This document shows positions 40,779-56,001 of a stretch of DNA of 64,000 nt, piece by piece. This DNA comes from Azoarcus sp. (GTDB lineage: Bacteria > Pseudomonadota > Gammaproteobacteria > Burkholderiales > Rhodocyclaceae). The DNA lies in assembly GCA_030656215.1 (NCBI GenBank), contig JAUSOD010000070.1:248001-312000 (forward strand), in the 5' to 3' direction. How positions within the stretch are numbered: position 1 is the first letter of the stretch; each line of letters begins with the position of its first letter. The notes under the pieces were generated by a model. The model did not search any database. It was not told the origin of the DNA and saw only the letters and a program-made list of their open reading frames with translations. The position numbers and the translations under genes are program-made.

Positions 40779-41918
40779 ATGTTTGAAATCATTGAGAAGG
40801 AACCGACCGGAACCGTGATCAAGGTGGTTGGCGTGGGCGGTGCCGGTGGCAACGCAGTCGATCACATGATTCGTGAGGGTGTGCAGGGGGTGCAGTTCAT
40901 CGCCGCCAATACCGACGCGCAGGCGCTGTCGCGCTGCCTGGCATCGACCAAGATCCAGCTCGGCATTACCGGCCTCGGTGCCGGCTCCAAGCCGGAAGCG
41001 GGCCGTGCCGCGGCGCAGGAGTCGCGTGAGGCGATCGCTGCCGCGCTTGACGGCGCGCACATGTGCTTCATCACCGGCGGCATGGGCGGTGGCACCGGTA
41101 CCGGTGCAGCACCGGTGGTGGCCGAGATCGCCAAGGAAATGGGCATACTCTGCGTGGCAGTGGTGACCAAGCCCTTCGACTTCGAGAACCGTATCCGGGT
41201 GGCCGAGAGTGGTGTCGAGGAACTGACCCGCCATGTCGATTCGCTGATCGTGGTGCTCAACGACAAGCTGCTCGACGTGTTCGGCGACGACGCCGGCTTC
41301 GAGGAGTGCTTCCGCTCGGCCGACAACGTGTTGCGTTCGGCAGTGGGTGGCATCGCTGAGATCATCAACGTCCCGGGCCTGGTCAACGTTGACTTCCAGG
41401 ACGTGCGTACCGCGATGGCCGAGATGGGCCGCGCGATGATGGGCTCTGCCGAAGCGTCCGGCATGGATCGTGCGCGTATCGCTGCCGAGCAGGCCGCCGT
41501 ATCGCCGCTGCTCGAAGGCACCGAACTGTCGGGCGCGCGCTGCGTGCTGATCAACATCACCGCCAGCAAGTCGCTGAAGATGTCCGAAGTGCGTGATGCG
41601 GTGAAAACCGTTCAGGCCTTTGCCGCTGCCGAAGCCTTCGTCAAGTACGGCACCGTGTTCGAAGAAAGCATGGAAGACCGCATCCGCATCACCGTGGTCG
41701 CGACCGGTCTCGGTTCGCCGCGTGCTGCCGCGCGTCAGCCGGTGATGCAGGTGGTGCAGGGGACGGGTACCTACGGTCCGATGGGTGGTGTCGACATGAA
41801 TAACCTGGACGTGCCGGCAGTGATGCGCAGCGGTCGCCGCACCACCGTCGATGCGATGAGCAACAACGGTGTCGGCACCTACGACATTCCAGCCTTCCTG
41901 CGCCGCCAGGCTGACTGA
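40779..41918 (+). CDS. ftsZ: Cell division protein FtsZ
   Basis: VVGVGGAGGNAVDHMI; GGMGGGTGTGAAPVVAEIAKE; C-terminal TYDIPAFLRRQAD. Confidence 0.99.
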   Translation: MFEIIEKEPTGTVIKVVGVGGAGGNAVDHMIREGVQGVQFIAANTDAQALSRCLASTKIQLGITGLGAGSKPEAGRAAAQESREAIAAALDGAHMCFITGGMGGGTGTGAAPVVAEIAKEMGILCVAVVTKPFDFENRIRVAESGVEELTRHVDSLIVVLNDKLLDVFGDDAGFEECFRSADNVLRSAVGGIAEIINVPGLVNVDFQDVRTAMAEMGRAMMGSAEASGMDRARIAAEQAAVSPLLEGTELSGARCVLINITASKSLKMSEVRDAVKTVQAFAAAEAFVKYGTVFEESMEDRIRITVVATGLGSPRAAARQPVMQVVQGTGTYGPMGGVDMNNLDVPAVMRSGRRTTVDAMSNNGVGTYDIPAFLRRQAD

Positions 41919-41939
41919 ACCCGGCTTGTCCGGGCCCGC

Positions 41940-41995
41940 ACGGGCACTCACGCACGAACTGTCGCCTCCGGTTCGTGCGTGGGTGCCCGTCGGCG
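41940..41995 (+). terminator. Strong hairpin terminator after ftsZ
   Basis: ACGGGCACTCACGCACGAAC / GTTCGTGCGTGGGTGCCCGT: about 20-bp stem with one G.U-type position and 11-nt loop, followed closely by TTTT. Confidence 0.75.
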
Positions 41996-42061
41996 TTTTG
42001 TGCACTGCAATCCGTGCTTTGACGCATGCTAAACTTCAGTCCTGAAACGGGAACGAAACAC

Positions 42062-42985
42062 ATGATCAAGCAACGAACCCTGAAAGCGATCGTCAAGGCA
42101 ACCGGCGTCGGCCTGCATGGCGGGCGCAAGGTCAATCTGGTGCTGCGTCCGGCGGCGCCCGATACTGGCATCGTATTTCATCGCGTGGATCTCGATCCGC
42201 CGCTCGATCTGCCTGCCGACCCCTATGCCGTGTGCGACACCCGCATGTGTTCGGGGCTGGAGAAGGGCGGAGAGAAGGTCGGCACCGTCGAACACCTGAT
42301 GTCAGCACTTGCCGGACTCGGTATCGATAATCTGCACGTCGATGTCGATGCGCCCGAAATCCCCATTCTCGACGGCAGTTCGGGCCCGTTCGTGTTCCTG
42401 CTGCAGTCGGTTGGCATCGAGGAGCAGTCCGCGCCAAAGCGGTTCATGCGGGTGAAGAAGGCGGTCGAGTATCGCGAGGGCGACAAATGGGTACGGCTCG
42501 AGCCTTACGACGGGTTCAAGCTGCAGTTCTCCATCGTGTTCAACCATCCCGCAATCGATAGCACCTCGACCTCGGTCACGGTGGATTTTGCCGAGCATTC
42601 CTATATTCGTGATGTGGCCCGCGCGCGCACCTTCGGCTTCATGCAGGAGGTCGAATACATGCGTGCCAACGGGCTGGCACTCGGTGGCAGCCTGGATAAC
42701 GCAATCGTGATGGACGAGTACCGCGTGCTCAATACGGACGGCTTGCGCTACGTCGACGAGTTCGTCAAGCACAAGGTCCTCGACGCAATCGGCGATCTCT
42801 ACCTGTGTGGCCATCCGCTGCTCGCCGCGTATTCGGCGCACAAGGCAGGGCATGCGCTCAATAACCAGGTGCTGCGTGTGCTGCTGGAAGACGAGTCGGC
42901 CTGGGAGATCGTGACCTTCGACAAGGTCGCCACCACGCCGGCAGCGGTCATCCACCAGTTTGCCAATCCTGTGTTGGCGACCTGA
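42062..42985 (+). CDS. lpxC: UDP-3-O-acyl-GlcNAc deacetylase
   Basis: [59 protein letters not shown]. Confidence 0.98.
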   Translation: MIKQRTLKAIVKATGVGLHGGRKVNLVLRPAAPDTGIVFHRVDLDPPLDLPADPYAVCDTRMCSGLEKGGEKVGTVEHLMSALAGLGIDNLHVDVDAPEIPILDGSSGPFVFLLQSVGIEEQSAPKRFMRVKKAVEYREGDKWVRLEPYDGFKLQFSIVFNHPAIDSTSTSVTVDFAEHSYIRDVARARTFGFMQEVEYMRANGLALGGSLDNAIVMDEYRVLNTDGLRYVDEFVKHKVLDAIGDLYLCGHPLLAAYSAHKAGHALNNQVLRVLLEDESAWEIVTFDKVATTPAAVIHQFANPVLAT

Positions 42986-42995
42986 GTTCGACCGG

Positions 42996-43184
42996 ATGCT
43001 GATCCTGCGTGTCGTCGGCGTGCTGCTGGTGTTGGGAACCGGAGGCTCGATACTGCTTTGGGTGCTCACCGGCAATCGCCGCTATCGAGCCTGGGCGTGG
43101 AAGATTTTTCGTGTCGGGCTGGTGTTCTTGCTGGTGGTGATGTCGCTGTTTGCCCTTGAGCGCGTTCTTGTGCCGATGATCTGA
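42996..43184 (+). CDS. Small membrane protein, hypothetical
   Basis: Two hydrophobic segments (MLILRVVGVLLVLGTGGSILLWVL; VGLVFLLVVMSLFAL). Confidence 0.65.
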   Translation: MLILRVVGVLLVLGTGGSILLWVLTGNRRYRAWAWKIFRVGLVFLLVVMSLFALERVLVPMI

Positions 43185-43199
43185 GGGCAGTTGTGCTGT

Positions 43200-43634
43200 T
43201 CAGCTCTCCCTGCTGCGCCGGGCAAGGCGCTCCAGTGCCTCGCGTAATGGCGAGCCATCGGGGAGGGTGGCAGCAAAATCAGTAAGACTGCTACGGGCCG
43301 AGACCGACATGCTGCGAACGGTTGGCGCACGCTTTTCCACCACCTGCTCGGGCGTTGAGACCTTTATTTTGATGGTCTTGAGCGGAAAGCCGGCGCGGAT
43401 GAAGTGGTCCAGCAAAGTCGGGGTCATCTGCTTCAGGCGTACTGCGATCGCACCGCCCCGTGCGGCAATCACCAGCACTTCATCCTTCAGGTTTGCAACG
43501 CTGCATGCGTTCGAGAACTGGGGCGGCAAGCCTGCTTCGAGGATGCCCTGCAGGCGACGAAGACGGGCGGCGTGGTCTTGCAGGCGGGTGAGGGCGTCGC
43601 CGCTGCCGAGGTAGCGTTGCAGGAGCTTGCTCAT
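43200..43634 (-). CDS. DUF721/DciA-like protein
   Basis: DHAARLRRLQGILEAGLPPQFSNACSVANLKDEVLVIAARGGAIAVRLKQMTPTLL; located next to secA. Confidence 0.82.
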   Translation of the reverse strand: MSKLLQRYLGSGDALTRLQDHAARLRRLQGILEAGLPPQFSNACSVANLKDEVLVIAARGGAIAVRLKQMTPTLLDHFIRAGFPLKTIKIKVSTPEQVVEKRAPTVRSMSVSARSSLTDFAATLPDGSPLREALERLARRSRES

Positions 43635-43725
43635 GACGGATCGGGCTCCGGGTCAGGTAGAAATACGGGTAGGCAGTGCGACATGATAAACTCGCCGCTT
43701 TGCCGAATCGACGTCGACCCCACTC

Positions 43726-46455
43726 ATGCTCTCCGGCCTTATCAAGAAAATTTTCGGTACGCGTAACGATCGTCTGATCCGCCAGTACTCTCAGACCGTC
43801 CGTCAGATCAATGCCATGGAACCCGAGATTTCGGCATTGTCGGACGAGGCGCTCAAGGCGAAAACGGTCGATTTCAAGCAACGTGTGGCCAATGGCGAGG
43901 CGATCGAGGCGCTGTTGCCCGAGGCCTTCGCGGTCGTTCGCGAGGCTGGCAAGCGCGTGCATGGCATGCGCCATTTCGATACCCAGCTGATCGGCGGCAT
44001 GGTCCTGCACAACGGCAAGATTGCCGAAATGCGCACCGGCGAGGGCAAGACCCTGGTTGCCACGCTGCCGGCCTATCTCAATGCGCTGACGGGCAAAGGT
44101 GTTCACGTCATCACGGTGAACGACTATCTCGCCAGTCGCGATGCCGAGTGGATGGGCCGCATCTACGGCTTCCTGGGGCTCACCACCGGCTGCAATCTGT
44201 CGCGCATGACGCATGACGAAAAGCAGGCGGCCTACGCGTCGGACATCACCTACGGTACCAACAACGAGTTCGGCTTCGACTATCTGCGCGACAACATGGT
44301 CTATGCGACCAGCGAGCGGGTGCAGCGCAAGCTCAATTTCGCCATTGTCGATGAGGTGGACTCGATCCTGATCGATGAGGCGCGTACGCCGCTGATCATC
44401 TCGGGTCAGGCCGAGGATCATACCGAGCTCTACCTGAAGATGAACCAGGTCGCGCCCCTGCTCAAGAAGCAGGAGGGCGAGGGCGACAATGTCACCGAGC
44501 CGGGTGACTACACCGTCGATCTCAAGGCGCACCAGGTGCTGCTTACCGAGCAGGGCCACGAGACCGCAGAGCAACTGCTTGTGCGCATGGGCATGCTCAC
44601 CGAGGGCGGCGGCCTGTACGAGCCGGGCAACATCCTGCTGGTGCATCACCTGTATGCCTCGCTGCGTGCTCACGCGCTGTATCACAAGGATCAGCACTAC
44701 GTGGTACAGAACGGCGAAGTGATCATCGTCGACGAGTTCACCGGGCGCCTGATGGCGGGCCGGCGCTGGTCCGACGGCCTGCATCAGGCAGTCGAGGCCA
44801 AGGAGGGCGCACGCATCCAGGCCGAGAACCAGACGCTGGCCTCGATCACCTTCCAGAATTACTTCCGCATGTACGGCAAGCTCGCCGGCATGACCGGCAC
44901 CGCCGACACCGAAGCCTTCGAGTTTCACTCGATCTACGGTCTCGAAACGGTCGTCATTCCGCCCAATCGCCCGACGATACGCAAGGACGGCAACGACAAG
45001 GTCTACCGTACCGCCAAGGAGAAGTGGGAAGCTGTCATCGCCGACATCCAGAGCTGCGTCAGCCGTGGACAGCCGGTGCTGGTGGGCACGACCTCGATCG
45101 AGACCAACGAGTATCTGTCGGGTCTGCTGAATCAGGCAAAGATCGGGCATCAGCTGCTCAATGCCAAGCAACACGACAGCGAGGCGCAGATCGTTGCCCA
45201 GGCCGGGCGTCCGGGTGTGGTCACGATCGCGACCAATATGGCCGGTCGGGGTACCGACATCGTGCTCGGCGGCAACATCGAGGCGCCCGCGGCGCGCATG
45301 CGCGAGGATGCGAGCATCCCGGCCGACGAGATGGAAGCACGGATCGCCACGCTGCGTGCCGAATGGCAAAAAGTCCATGAGCAGGTGGTGGCCGCGGGTG
45401 GCCTGCACATCATCGGCACCGAGCGCCACGAATCGCGCCGCATCGACAATCAATTGCGCGGCCGTTCGGGTCGGCAGGGCGATCCGGGTTCGAGCCGCTT
45501 CTACCTGTCGCTCGAAGATCCGCTAATGAAGATCTTCGCCGGCGATCGCCTCAACGCGATCATGGTGCGGCTGAAGATGCCCGAGGGCGAGGCGATCGAG
45601 CATGCGATGGTCACCCGCTCGCTGGAATCCGCCCAGCGCAAGGTTGAGCAGCGTAACTTCGATATCCGCAAGCAACTGCTCGAGTACGACGATGTCGCCA
45701 ACGACCAGCGCAAGGTAATTTACCAGCAGCGTAACGAGCTGCTAGAGAGCGCCGAGATCGTCGATACCATCACCGCGATGCGCCAGGGCGTGGTGCACGA
45801 CTGCTTCCGCATCTACGTGCCGGTCGACAGTGTCGAGGAGCAGTGGGACGTTGCAGGTCTGGAGCAGGCGCTCGCCGCGGATTTCCAGCTCAAGTTGCCG
45901 GTTGCCGAGTGGATTTCCGCTGAGCCCAGCCTTGACGATGATGCCATTCTCAAGCGTATTCTCGACGCGGCAGAGCAATCTTATGCGGGCAAGATTGCCA
46001 ACGTGGATCCGGTGGCCTGGCAGCAGTTCGAGCGCAACGTCATGTTGCAGAGTCTGGATACGCATTGGCGCGAACACCTGGCTGCGCTCGATCATCTGCG
46101 CCAGGGCATCCATCTGCGCGGTTATGCGCAGAAGAACCCGAAGCAGGAGTACAAGCGCGAGGCCTTCGAGTTGTTCGAAGGCTTGCTCGACACCGTACGC
46201 GCCGACGTCACCAAACTGCTGATGACCGTGCAGGTTCGCACCGAGTCGCAACTCGAGGCTGCCGAGACCCCGCCCGAAGTGGAGAACGTGCAGTATCACC
46301 ACGCGGACTACGACGAAGCGCTGGGCACCGCTGCCGGTGCTCAGCCCGACGCAGCTGGGCAGCCCGTTCATGCCGGGCCCAAGGTCGGTCGCAACGACCC
46401 GTGCCCCTGCGGGTCAGGCAAAAAGTACAAGCACTGTCACGGCAAGCTGAGCTAA
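43726..46455 (+). CDS. secA: Preprotein translocase ATPase SecA
   Basis: [36 protein letters not shown]-terminal zinc motif [17 protein letters not shown]. Confidence 0.99.
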   Translation: MLSGLIKKIFGTRNDRLIRQYSQTVRQINAMEPEISALSDEALKAKTVDFKQRVANGEAIEALLPEAFAVVREAGKRVHGMRHFDTQLIGGMVLHNGKIAEMRTGEGKTLVATLPAYLNALTGKGVHVITVNDYLASRDAEWMGRIYGFLGLTTGCNLSRMTHDEKQAAYASDITYGTNNEFGFDYLRDNMVYATSERVQRKLNFAIVDEVDSILIDEARTPLIISGQAEDHTELYLKMNQVAPLLKKQEGEGDNVTEPGDYTVDLKAHQVLLTEQGHETAEQLLVRMGMLTEGGGLYEPGNILLVHHLYASLRAHALYHKDQHYVVQNGEVIIVDEFTGRLMAGRRWSDGLHQAVEAKEGARIQAENQTLASITFQNYFRMYGKLAGMTGTADTEAFEFHSIYGLETVVIPPNRPTIRKDGNDKVYRTAKEKWEAVIADIQSCVSRGQPVLVGTTSIETNEYLSGLLNQAKIGHQLLNAKQHDSEAQIVAQAGRPGVVTIATNMAGRGTDIVLGGNIEAPAARMREDASIPADEMEARIATLRAEWQKVHEQVVAAGGLHIIGTERHESRRIDNQLRGRSGRQGDPGSSRFYLSLEDPLMKIFAGDRLNAIMVRLKMPEGEAIEHAMVTRSLESAQRKVEQRNFDIRKQLLEYDDVANDQRKVIYQQRNELLESAEIVDTITAMRQGVVHDCFRIYVPVDSVEEQWDVAGLEQALAADFQLKLPVAEWISAEPSLDDDAILKRILDAAEQSYAGKIANVDPVAWQQFERNVMLQSLDTHWREHLAALDHLRQGIHLRGYAQKNPKQEYKREAFELFEGLLDTVRADVTKLLMTVQVRTESQLEAAETPPEVENVQYHHADYDEALGTAAGAQPDAAGQPVHAGPKVGRNDPCPCGSGKKYKHCHGKLS

Positions 46456-46470
46456 TTTCCGGAGATTTCG

Positions 46471-47709
46471 ATGGCTGTCAATCTGACGACCCCGAATGCT
46501 GCTGACCTGAACCCCGTTGCCGGTGTGCGTCTTGGCGTGGCCGAAGCGGGAATCCGCAAGGCCAATCGTCGCGACCTGACCGTAATCGAGCTGGTACCGG
46601 GTAGCCGGGTGGCGGGCGTATTCACTCTCAACCGTTTCTGTGCCGCACCGGTGCAGCTATGCAAGGCTCACCTGCTGCACGGCGAAATCCGGGCGCTGGT
46701 GATCAATACCGGGGTGGCGAATGCCGGTACCGGTGAGCCCGGCCTGGCCAATGCGCGTGCCACCTGCGAGGCGCTTGCGGCGCAGCTTGACGTGCGTGCC
46801 GAGCAGGTGCTGCCGTTCTCGACCGGCGTGATCCTCGAGCCGCTGCCGGTGGATCGTCTGGTTGCCGGCTTGCCGAAAGCGGTTGCCGATCTGCGTGCCG
46901 ACGGCTGGTTCGATGTCGCGCACGCGATCATGACCACCGATACCCTGGCCAAGGCGGTATCACAGCAGGTCATGGTGGGCGGGCGTAGGGTCACGCTGAC
47001 CGGGGTGAGCAAGGGCGCGGGCATGATCCGGCCCAATATGGCGACGATGCTCGGTTTTCTCGCCTGCGATGCTGCCATCAGCCAGTCCCTGCTCGATGCG
47101 CTGACCAGGGAGGCCGCCGATCTGTCCTTCAATAGCATCACTGTCGATGGCGACACGTCGACCAACGACTCGTTCATCGTCATCGCCACCGGCCAGGCAG
47201 GCAACGCCGAGATCACCGATGCGGCCTCTGCCGACTATCAGGCCTTGCGTGATGCCATCGTGGCGGTCTCTGTCCGCCTGGCCCAATCGATTGTGCGTGA
47301 CGGCGAGGGTGCCACCAAGTTCATGACCATTGCCGTCGAAGGCGGCACCAGTCGCGACGAATGTCGCAAAGTCGCCTATGCGGTGGCGCATTCGCCGCTG
47401 GTCAAGACCGCCTTCTTTGCTTCCGACCCCAACCTCGGGCGCATTCTCGCTGCGATCGGCTACGCCGGCATCGACGATCTCGATGTCAGCCGCCTGAGGG
47501 TCTGGCTCGGCAGCCCCGCGGAATCGGTGCTGGTGGCCGAACAGGGAGGGCGTGCGGCAAGCTACGTCGAAGAAGCCGGCAGCCGGATCATGAAAGAAGC
47601 TGAACTCACGGTGCGCATCGATCTGGCGCGCGGCAGCGCATCCGCCACGGTGTGGACCTGCGATTTTTCCTACGACTACGTGAAAATCAACGCCGACTAT
47701 CGCAGTTGA
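46471..47709 (+). CDS. argJ: Glutamate N-acetyltransferase / N-acetylglutamate synthase
   Basis: [28 protein letters not shown]; ArgJ autoprocessing KGAGMI motif. Confidence 0.97.
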   Translation: MAVNLTTPNAADLNPVAGVRLGVAEAGIRKANRRDLTVIELVPGSRVAGVFTLNRFCAAPVQLCKAHLLHGEIRALVINTGVANAGTGEPGLANARATCEALAAQLDVRAEQVLPFSTGVILEPLPVDRLVAGLPKAVADLRADGWFDVAHAIMTTDTLAKAVSQQVMVGGRRVTLTGVSKGAGMIRPNMATMLGFLACDAAISQSLLDALTREAADLSFNSITVDGDTSTNDSFIVIATGQAGNAEITDAASADYQALRDAIVAVSVRLAQSIVRDGEGATKFMTIAVEGGTSRDECRKVAYAVAHSPLVKTAFFASDPNLGRILAAIGYAGIDDLDVSRLRVWLGSPAESVLVAEQGGRAASYVEEAGSRIMKEAELTVRIDLARGSASATVWTCDFSYDYVKINADYRS

Positions 47710-47839
47710 TTGGTCGGTCGTTGAGACGGGGATCTTGCGGTGCGTGATTGCATGGCACGGTCCCCAATTTTTTTGCACAGGCCTGCCCCGAAGCACCCTG
47801 ATCGCGCCGCTGCCAACGTGAAGGGCTCCTGGCTGTGTT

Positions 47840-49736
<1,897 letters not shown>

Positions 49737-49791
49737 GGCTCGGTGCCTTCGTGGACGCCCTTTTCCACCAATGCCCAATTCGAGGACAAAC

Positions 49792-50109
49792 ATGGCTTTT
49801 TCGGACAACCTGAAGCAGTTGCCAGGCGTTTCCCATCTGGCAGCAATCAACCTGATCGACGCCGAGGGCACCGTCGTGGCCGCGATCGAGAACAAGCCCG
49901 GCCAAGCCGGTTCCTTGTCGGTCTATAACCACTTGGCCCAGCTCTACGGAGCGATTACGCCGGATGCGGCGCGGAAGGGACTGGATATGTACGCCGAGCA
50001 TACAGAGGACGCGAGGCTCAGTCCCGGTAAGCATCCGAATATCGACCGTCTGATCGGCCTGATCGAGCGTGATGAGACGCTGCGGGTAAAACAGGTGTTC
50101 GCAGTCTGA
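49792..50109 (+). CDS. Conserved hypothetical protein (DUF2322-like)
   Basis: MAFSDNLKQLPGVSHLAAINLIDAEGTVVAAIENKPGQAGSLSVYNHLAQLYG; family assignment from memory. Confidence 0.7.
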   Translation: MAFSDNLKQLPGVSHLAAINLIDAEGTVVAAIENKPGQAGSLSVYNHLAQLYGAITPDAARKGLDMYAEHTEDARLSPGKHPNIDRLIGLIERDETLRVKQVFAV

Positions 50110-50137
50110 GCGGGCTCGAGGCAGCCCTCAGCTAAAG

Positions 50138-50190
50138 CCACCTGAACATGAAAAAGGGCGCCTTAGGCGCCCTTTTTCATGTTCAGGTGG
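50138..50190. terminator. Bidirectional intrinsic terminator with a 25-bp perfect stem
   Basis: CCACCTGAACATGAAAAAGGGCGCC-TTA-GGCGCCCTTTTTCATGTTCAGGTGG between convergent genes. Confidence 0.9.
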
Positions 50191-50198
50191 AGAATTCC

Positions 50199-51131
50199 TC
50201 AGACCACCGCTTCTTCCTTTTCCTTCTTCGGCTTGACGAACTGTTCGCGCGACACACCCAGCCACATCACCAGCGGGCTGGCGACCAGTACCGAGGAGTA
50301 GATTCCGAACAGGATGCCGATGGTCAGCGCGAGCGAGAAGTAATAAAGCGTCTCGCCACCGAAGATCAGCATCGACAACACCATGATCTGGGTGCTGCCA
50401 TGGGTGATCACGGTACGCGAAATCGTGCGCGTTATTGCGTGGTTAAGCACATCGGGCGTGCTCATATTGCGCTTCTTCTTGAAGGTCTCGCGTACCCGGT
50501 CGAACACGACCACCGACTCGTTCACCGAATAACCCAGTACCGCGAGCACCGCGGCAAGCACCGCCAGCGAGAACTCCCACTGGAAGAAGGCAAAGAAACC
50601 AAGAATGATGATCACGTCATGCATGTTGGCGATGATCGCCGACACCGAGAAGCGCCATTCGAAGCGCGCCGACAGGTAGAGCATGATACCGATGATCACC
50701 AGCAACAGTGCCATGGCGCCATCGGTGGCAAGCTCCTTGCCCACCTGCGGGCCGACAAATTCCACCCGACGCAGTTCGGGGGGCTCGCCCGCGATCTCGC
50801 CCAGGGTGTTCATCACCCGTTCGGACACCCGGCTGGTATCCAGGTCCTCCCGGTTCGGCATCCGGATCAACACGTCGCGCGCGCTGCCGAAGTTCTGCAC
50901 CTGGGCGTCGGGGTAGCCTTCCTTGGCGAGCGCCTGACGTATGGGCTCGAGCTGGGCTGCCTCGCTGTAGCTGACTTCGACCAGCGTGCCGCCGGTGAAC
51001 TCGACCGACAGGTGCAGGCCGCGGGTGGCGAGAAAGAACACGGCCAGCGCGAAAGTGAGCAACGATATAACGTTGAACACAACCGCGTGGCGCATGAACG
51101 GGATGTCTTTCTTGATGCGGAAAAATTCCAT
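50199..51131 (-). CDS. secF: Protein translocase subunit SecF
   Basis: LSVEFTGGTLVEVSY; YSVNESVVVFDRVRETF. Confidence 0.97.
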   Translation of the reverse strand: MEFFRIKKDIPFMRHAVVFNVISLLTFALAVFFLATRGLHLSVEFTGGTLVEVSYSEAAQLEPIRQALAKEGYPDAQVQNFGSARDVLIRMPNREDLDTSRVSERVMNTLGEIAGEPPELRRVEFVGPQVGKELATDGAMALLLVIIGIMLYLSARFEWRFSVSAIIANMHDVIIILGFFAFFQWEFSLAVLAAVLAVLGYSVNESVVVFDRVRETFKKKRNMSTPDVLNHAITRTISRTVITHGSTQIMVLSMLIFGGETLYYFSLALTIGILFGIYSSVLVASPLVMWLGVSREQFVKPKKEKEEAVV

Positions 51132-51152
51132 GATCTTGTCCTTGTTTTCCGC

Positions 51153-53018
51153 TTAGTTATTGTCTGGCTTCCACACCTGCCCAATCGACAGGGCGTCGAC
51201 TTTGCGTCGACGACCGTAGATCAGGTTGATCAGCATCCGCGATACCAGAATCGCGCTGAACATCGAGGTGAGAATGCCCAGGCAATGGACCACGGCAAAT
51301 CCGCGCACCGGGCCGGAGCCGAACACCAGCAGCGCGACGCCTGCAATCAGGGTGGTTACGTTGGAGTCGATGATGGTGTCGAAGGCGCGATCGTAACCGG
51401 CATGGATTGCCGCCTGCGGCGTCGAGCCATTACGCAGTTCCTCGCGAATACGCTCGTTGATCAGCACGTTGGCGTCGATCGCCATACCCAGAGTCAGCGC
51501 CATCGCTGCGATACCCGGCAGGGTGAGGGTGGCCTGCAGCAGCGACAGCAGCGCCACCAGCAGCAGCAGGTTGGCTGCAAGCGCGATGCTCGACACCACG
51601 CCGAACAGCGCGTAATAGGCGCACATGAACACGGCGATTGCAAGGAAGCCCCACAGCGTCGAGTTGAAGCCCTTGGCGATATTATCGGCGCCCAGGCTGG
51701 GGCCGACGGTGCGTTCCTCGATGATCTCCATCGGTGCTGCCAGTGAACCGGCACGCAACAGCAGGGCGACGTCGTTGGCCTCGACAGTGGTCATACGGCC
51801 GGAAATCTGCACCCGGCCGCCGCCGATTTCGCTGCGGATCACCGGCGCGGTGACGACCTCGCCCTTGCCCTTTTCGATCAGCAGGATCGCCATACGCTTG
51901 CCGATGCTCTCGCGGGTGACGTCGCGGAAGATCCGTGCGCCGGCGGCGTCCAGCGTGAGGTGCACTGCGGCCTCGTTGGTCTGGCCGTCGAAGCCGGGCT
52001 GGGCGTCGGTGAGGCGGTCACCGGTCAGTACCACCTGTTTCTTGACCAGCAGCGGGGAGCCGCCGCGTTCGGTGTAGAGCTCGGTACCGAACGGGATGTT
52101 GCCCGTGAGTGCGGATTCCAGCGCACCCGGGGTGTCATCGACCATGCGCACTTCCAGGGTCGCGGTGCGGCCGAGGATGTCCTTGGCCTTGGCGACGTCC
52201 TGCACGCCGGGCAGTTGCACAACGATGCGCTCGGCGCCCTGTTGCTGGATCACCGGCTCGGCCACGCCGAGTTCGTTGATCCGGTTGTGCAGGGTGGTGA
52301 TGTTCTGCTTGATCGCAAAGTCGCGCATGGTCTGCTGCGCCTGCGGGGTCAGCGCGCCGATCAGCTTGAAGTCTTCGGCGCCGTCGTCGCGGTCAGTCAA
52401 CTGCAGGTCGGCGCTCGAAGCCTGGATAGCGTTGCGTCCGGCGTCGCGCTGGGCGGTATCACGGAAGCGGATGTGCACCGTATTGCCTTCGCGGGTGATA
52501 CCGGCGTGGCGTACGTTCTTGTCGCGCATCAGGGTACGCAGATCCCCGGTGGTGGCATCCAGACGCTTGGTCAGGGCGCCCGGCATGTCCACCTCGAGCA
52601 GGAAGTGCACGCCGCCGCGCAGGTCGAGGCCGAGGTACATCGGCAGCGCGTTGATCGAGGTCAGCCAGGCGGGCGATGCCGACAGCAGGTTGAGCGCCAC
52701 GACGTAGGCGGGATCCTGCGGATCGGGGTTGAAGGCGCGCTCGATGGCGTCCTTCGCCTGAAGCTGGATGTCGGTGGTGGCGAAGCGGGCCCGAACGCTG
52801 GAGACGTCGGAGAAGATTCCGATGTGCTCAATACCGGCGCTGCGCAATGCTTCTGCAACGCGCTCGGTGACCGCGGCCGGATCAAGCTTCACGGTAACCT
52901 TGCCGCTCGATACCTGAACCGCGGGTACCTCACCGTAGAAGTTCGGCAACGTGTAGATCAGGCCCCACACGAGGACAAGCCCGATGAGGATGTTCTTCCA
53001 GAGAGGATAGCGATTCAT
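51153..53018 (-). CDS. secD: Protein translocase subunit SecD
   Basis: MNRYPLWKNILIGLVLVWGLIYTLPNFYGEVPAVQ; LGLDLRGGVHFLLEVDM; AIDANVLINERIREE. Confidence 0.98.
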   Translation of the reverse strand: MNRYPLWKNILIGLVLVWGLIYTLPNFYGEVPAVQVSSGKVTVKLDPAAVTERVAEALRSAGIEHIGIFSDVSSVRARFATTDIQLQAKDAIERAFNPDPQDPAYVVALNLLSASPAWLTSINALPMYLGLDLRGGVHFLLEVDMPGALTKRLDATTGDLRTLMRDKNVRHAGITREGNTVHIRFRDTAQRDAGRNAIQASSADLQLTDRDDGAEDFKLIGALTPQAQQTMRDFAIKQNITTLHNRINELGVAEPVIQQQGAERIVVQLPGVQDVAKAKDILGRTATLEVRMVDDTPGALESALTGNIPFGTELYTERGGSPLLVKKQVVLTGDRLTDAQPGFDGQTNEAAVHLTLDAAGARIFRDVTRESIGKRMAILLIEKGKGEVVTAPVIRSEIGGGRVQISGRMTTVEANDVALLLRAGSLAAPMEIIEERTVGPSLGADNIAKGFNSTLWGFLAIAVFMCAYYALFGVVSSIALAANLLLLVALLSLLQATLTLPGIAAMALTLGMAIDANVLINERIREELRNGSTPQAAIHAGYDRAFDTIIDSNVTTLIAGVALLVFGSGPVRGFAVVHCLGILTSMFSAILVSRMLINLIYGRRRKVDALSIGQVWKPDNN

Positions 53019-53169
53019 TGTGGAGGGCGGTGATGAGGGGATAAAGCAGAGGCGGGTCCGACAGGTGCATGTCCGCAAAACAGCGGATACGGCATGATGT
53101 TCGGGACGGAAAAGCCAAGCCTGCCGGGTGTCGGGGCGACGTTCGCCGCCCCGCTCCAGCGCATCAGGT

Positions 53170-53493
53170 TCAGATCGCCTTCAGCGTGCCCTTGGGCAGC
53201 ACCGTGGCGACAGCCTGCTTTTGCACCGCGACCACGGTGTTGGCGGCGATCTCGACCTGCACGAAGCTGTCGCCGACATCGGCAACGCGGCCCGCAATGC
53301 CACCGCCGGTGACGACTTCGTCGCCCTTGCTCAGCGCGGCAACCATGGCCTTGTGTTCCTTGGCCCGCTTCATCTGCGGACGGATCATCAGGAACCACAG
53401 CACCACGAACATCAGAATCAGCGGCAGCATGCCCATCAGTCCGCCGGTAGGATCGGACCCGGCAGCCTGGGCGTAAGCGTTGGAAATCAGCAC
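53170..53493 (-). CDS. yajC: Preprotein translocase subunit YajC
   Basis: MLPLILMFVVLWFLMIRPQMKRAKEHKAMVAALSKGDEVVTGGGIAG. Confidence 0.97.
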   Translation of the reverse strand: MLISNAYAQAAGSDPTGGLMGMLPLILMFVVLWFLMIRPQMKRAKEHKAMVAALSKGDEVVTGGGIAGRVADVGDSFVQVEIAANTVVAVQKQAVATVLPKGTLKAI

Positions 53494-53559
53494 GTTGTAA
53501 CTCCAGAGTTTGCAAAAAGCGTTGAATTATAGCAGCACAGTATGGCAGTGCCCTGACGA

Positions 53560-55708
<2,149 letters not shown>

Positions 55709-55768
55709 CAATCTAGTTAGGCAGCTTGCCGCAAACGGCATTGTTCAGTGATAATGCGTGCCCTCCCT

Positions 55769-55853
55769 GCCGGGATGGCGGAATCGGTAGACGCAGCGGA
55801 CTCAAAATCCGCCGCCGCAAGGTGTGTGGGTTCGAGTCCCACTCCCGGCACCA
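55769..55853 (+). tRNA. tRNA-Leu (anticodon CAA)
   Basis: GCCGGGA...TCCCGGC acceptor stem, anticodon loop CTCAAAA, long variable arm, GGTTCGAGTCC T-arm, encoded CCA. Confidence 0.95.
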
Positions 55854-56001
55854 GGTACAGGCAAGAACCGACAAGTTTGGCGCGCATCGAAAGCGGCGGA
55901 TTCTAGCAGCTTTAGACTGCAGGCTCGGTGCCGGTAGCATCCTTGTCTGTTCTATTTTCAGCGCCATGCTTCAAGGCCGTGTGCTGAGCCCCGCCTGATT
56001 T

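Noticed and set aside
43480-45453. 657-aa ORF on the minus strand, antisense to secA
   Set aside because: Shadow ORF from high-GC codon bias; the plus strand is clearly SecA and the antisense translation is low-complexity H/R/Q-rich with no recognisable domain.
50148-51746. 532-aa plus-strand ORF antisense to secF/secD
   Set aside because: Shadow ORF with H/Q/R-rich composition opposite the well-supported SecF and SecD.
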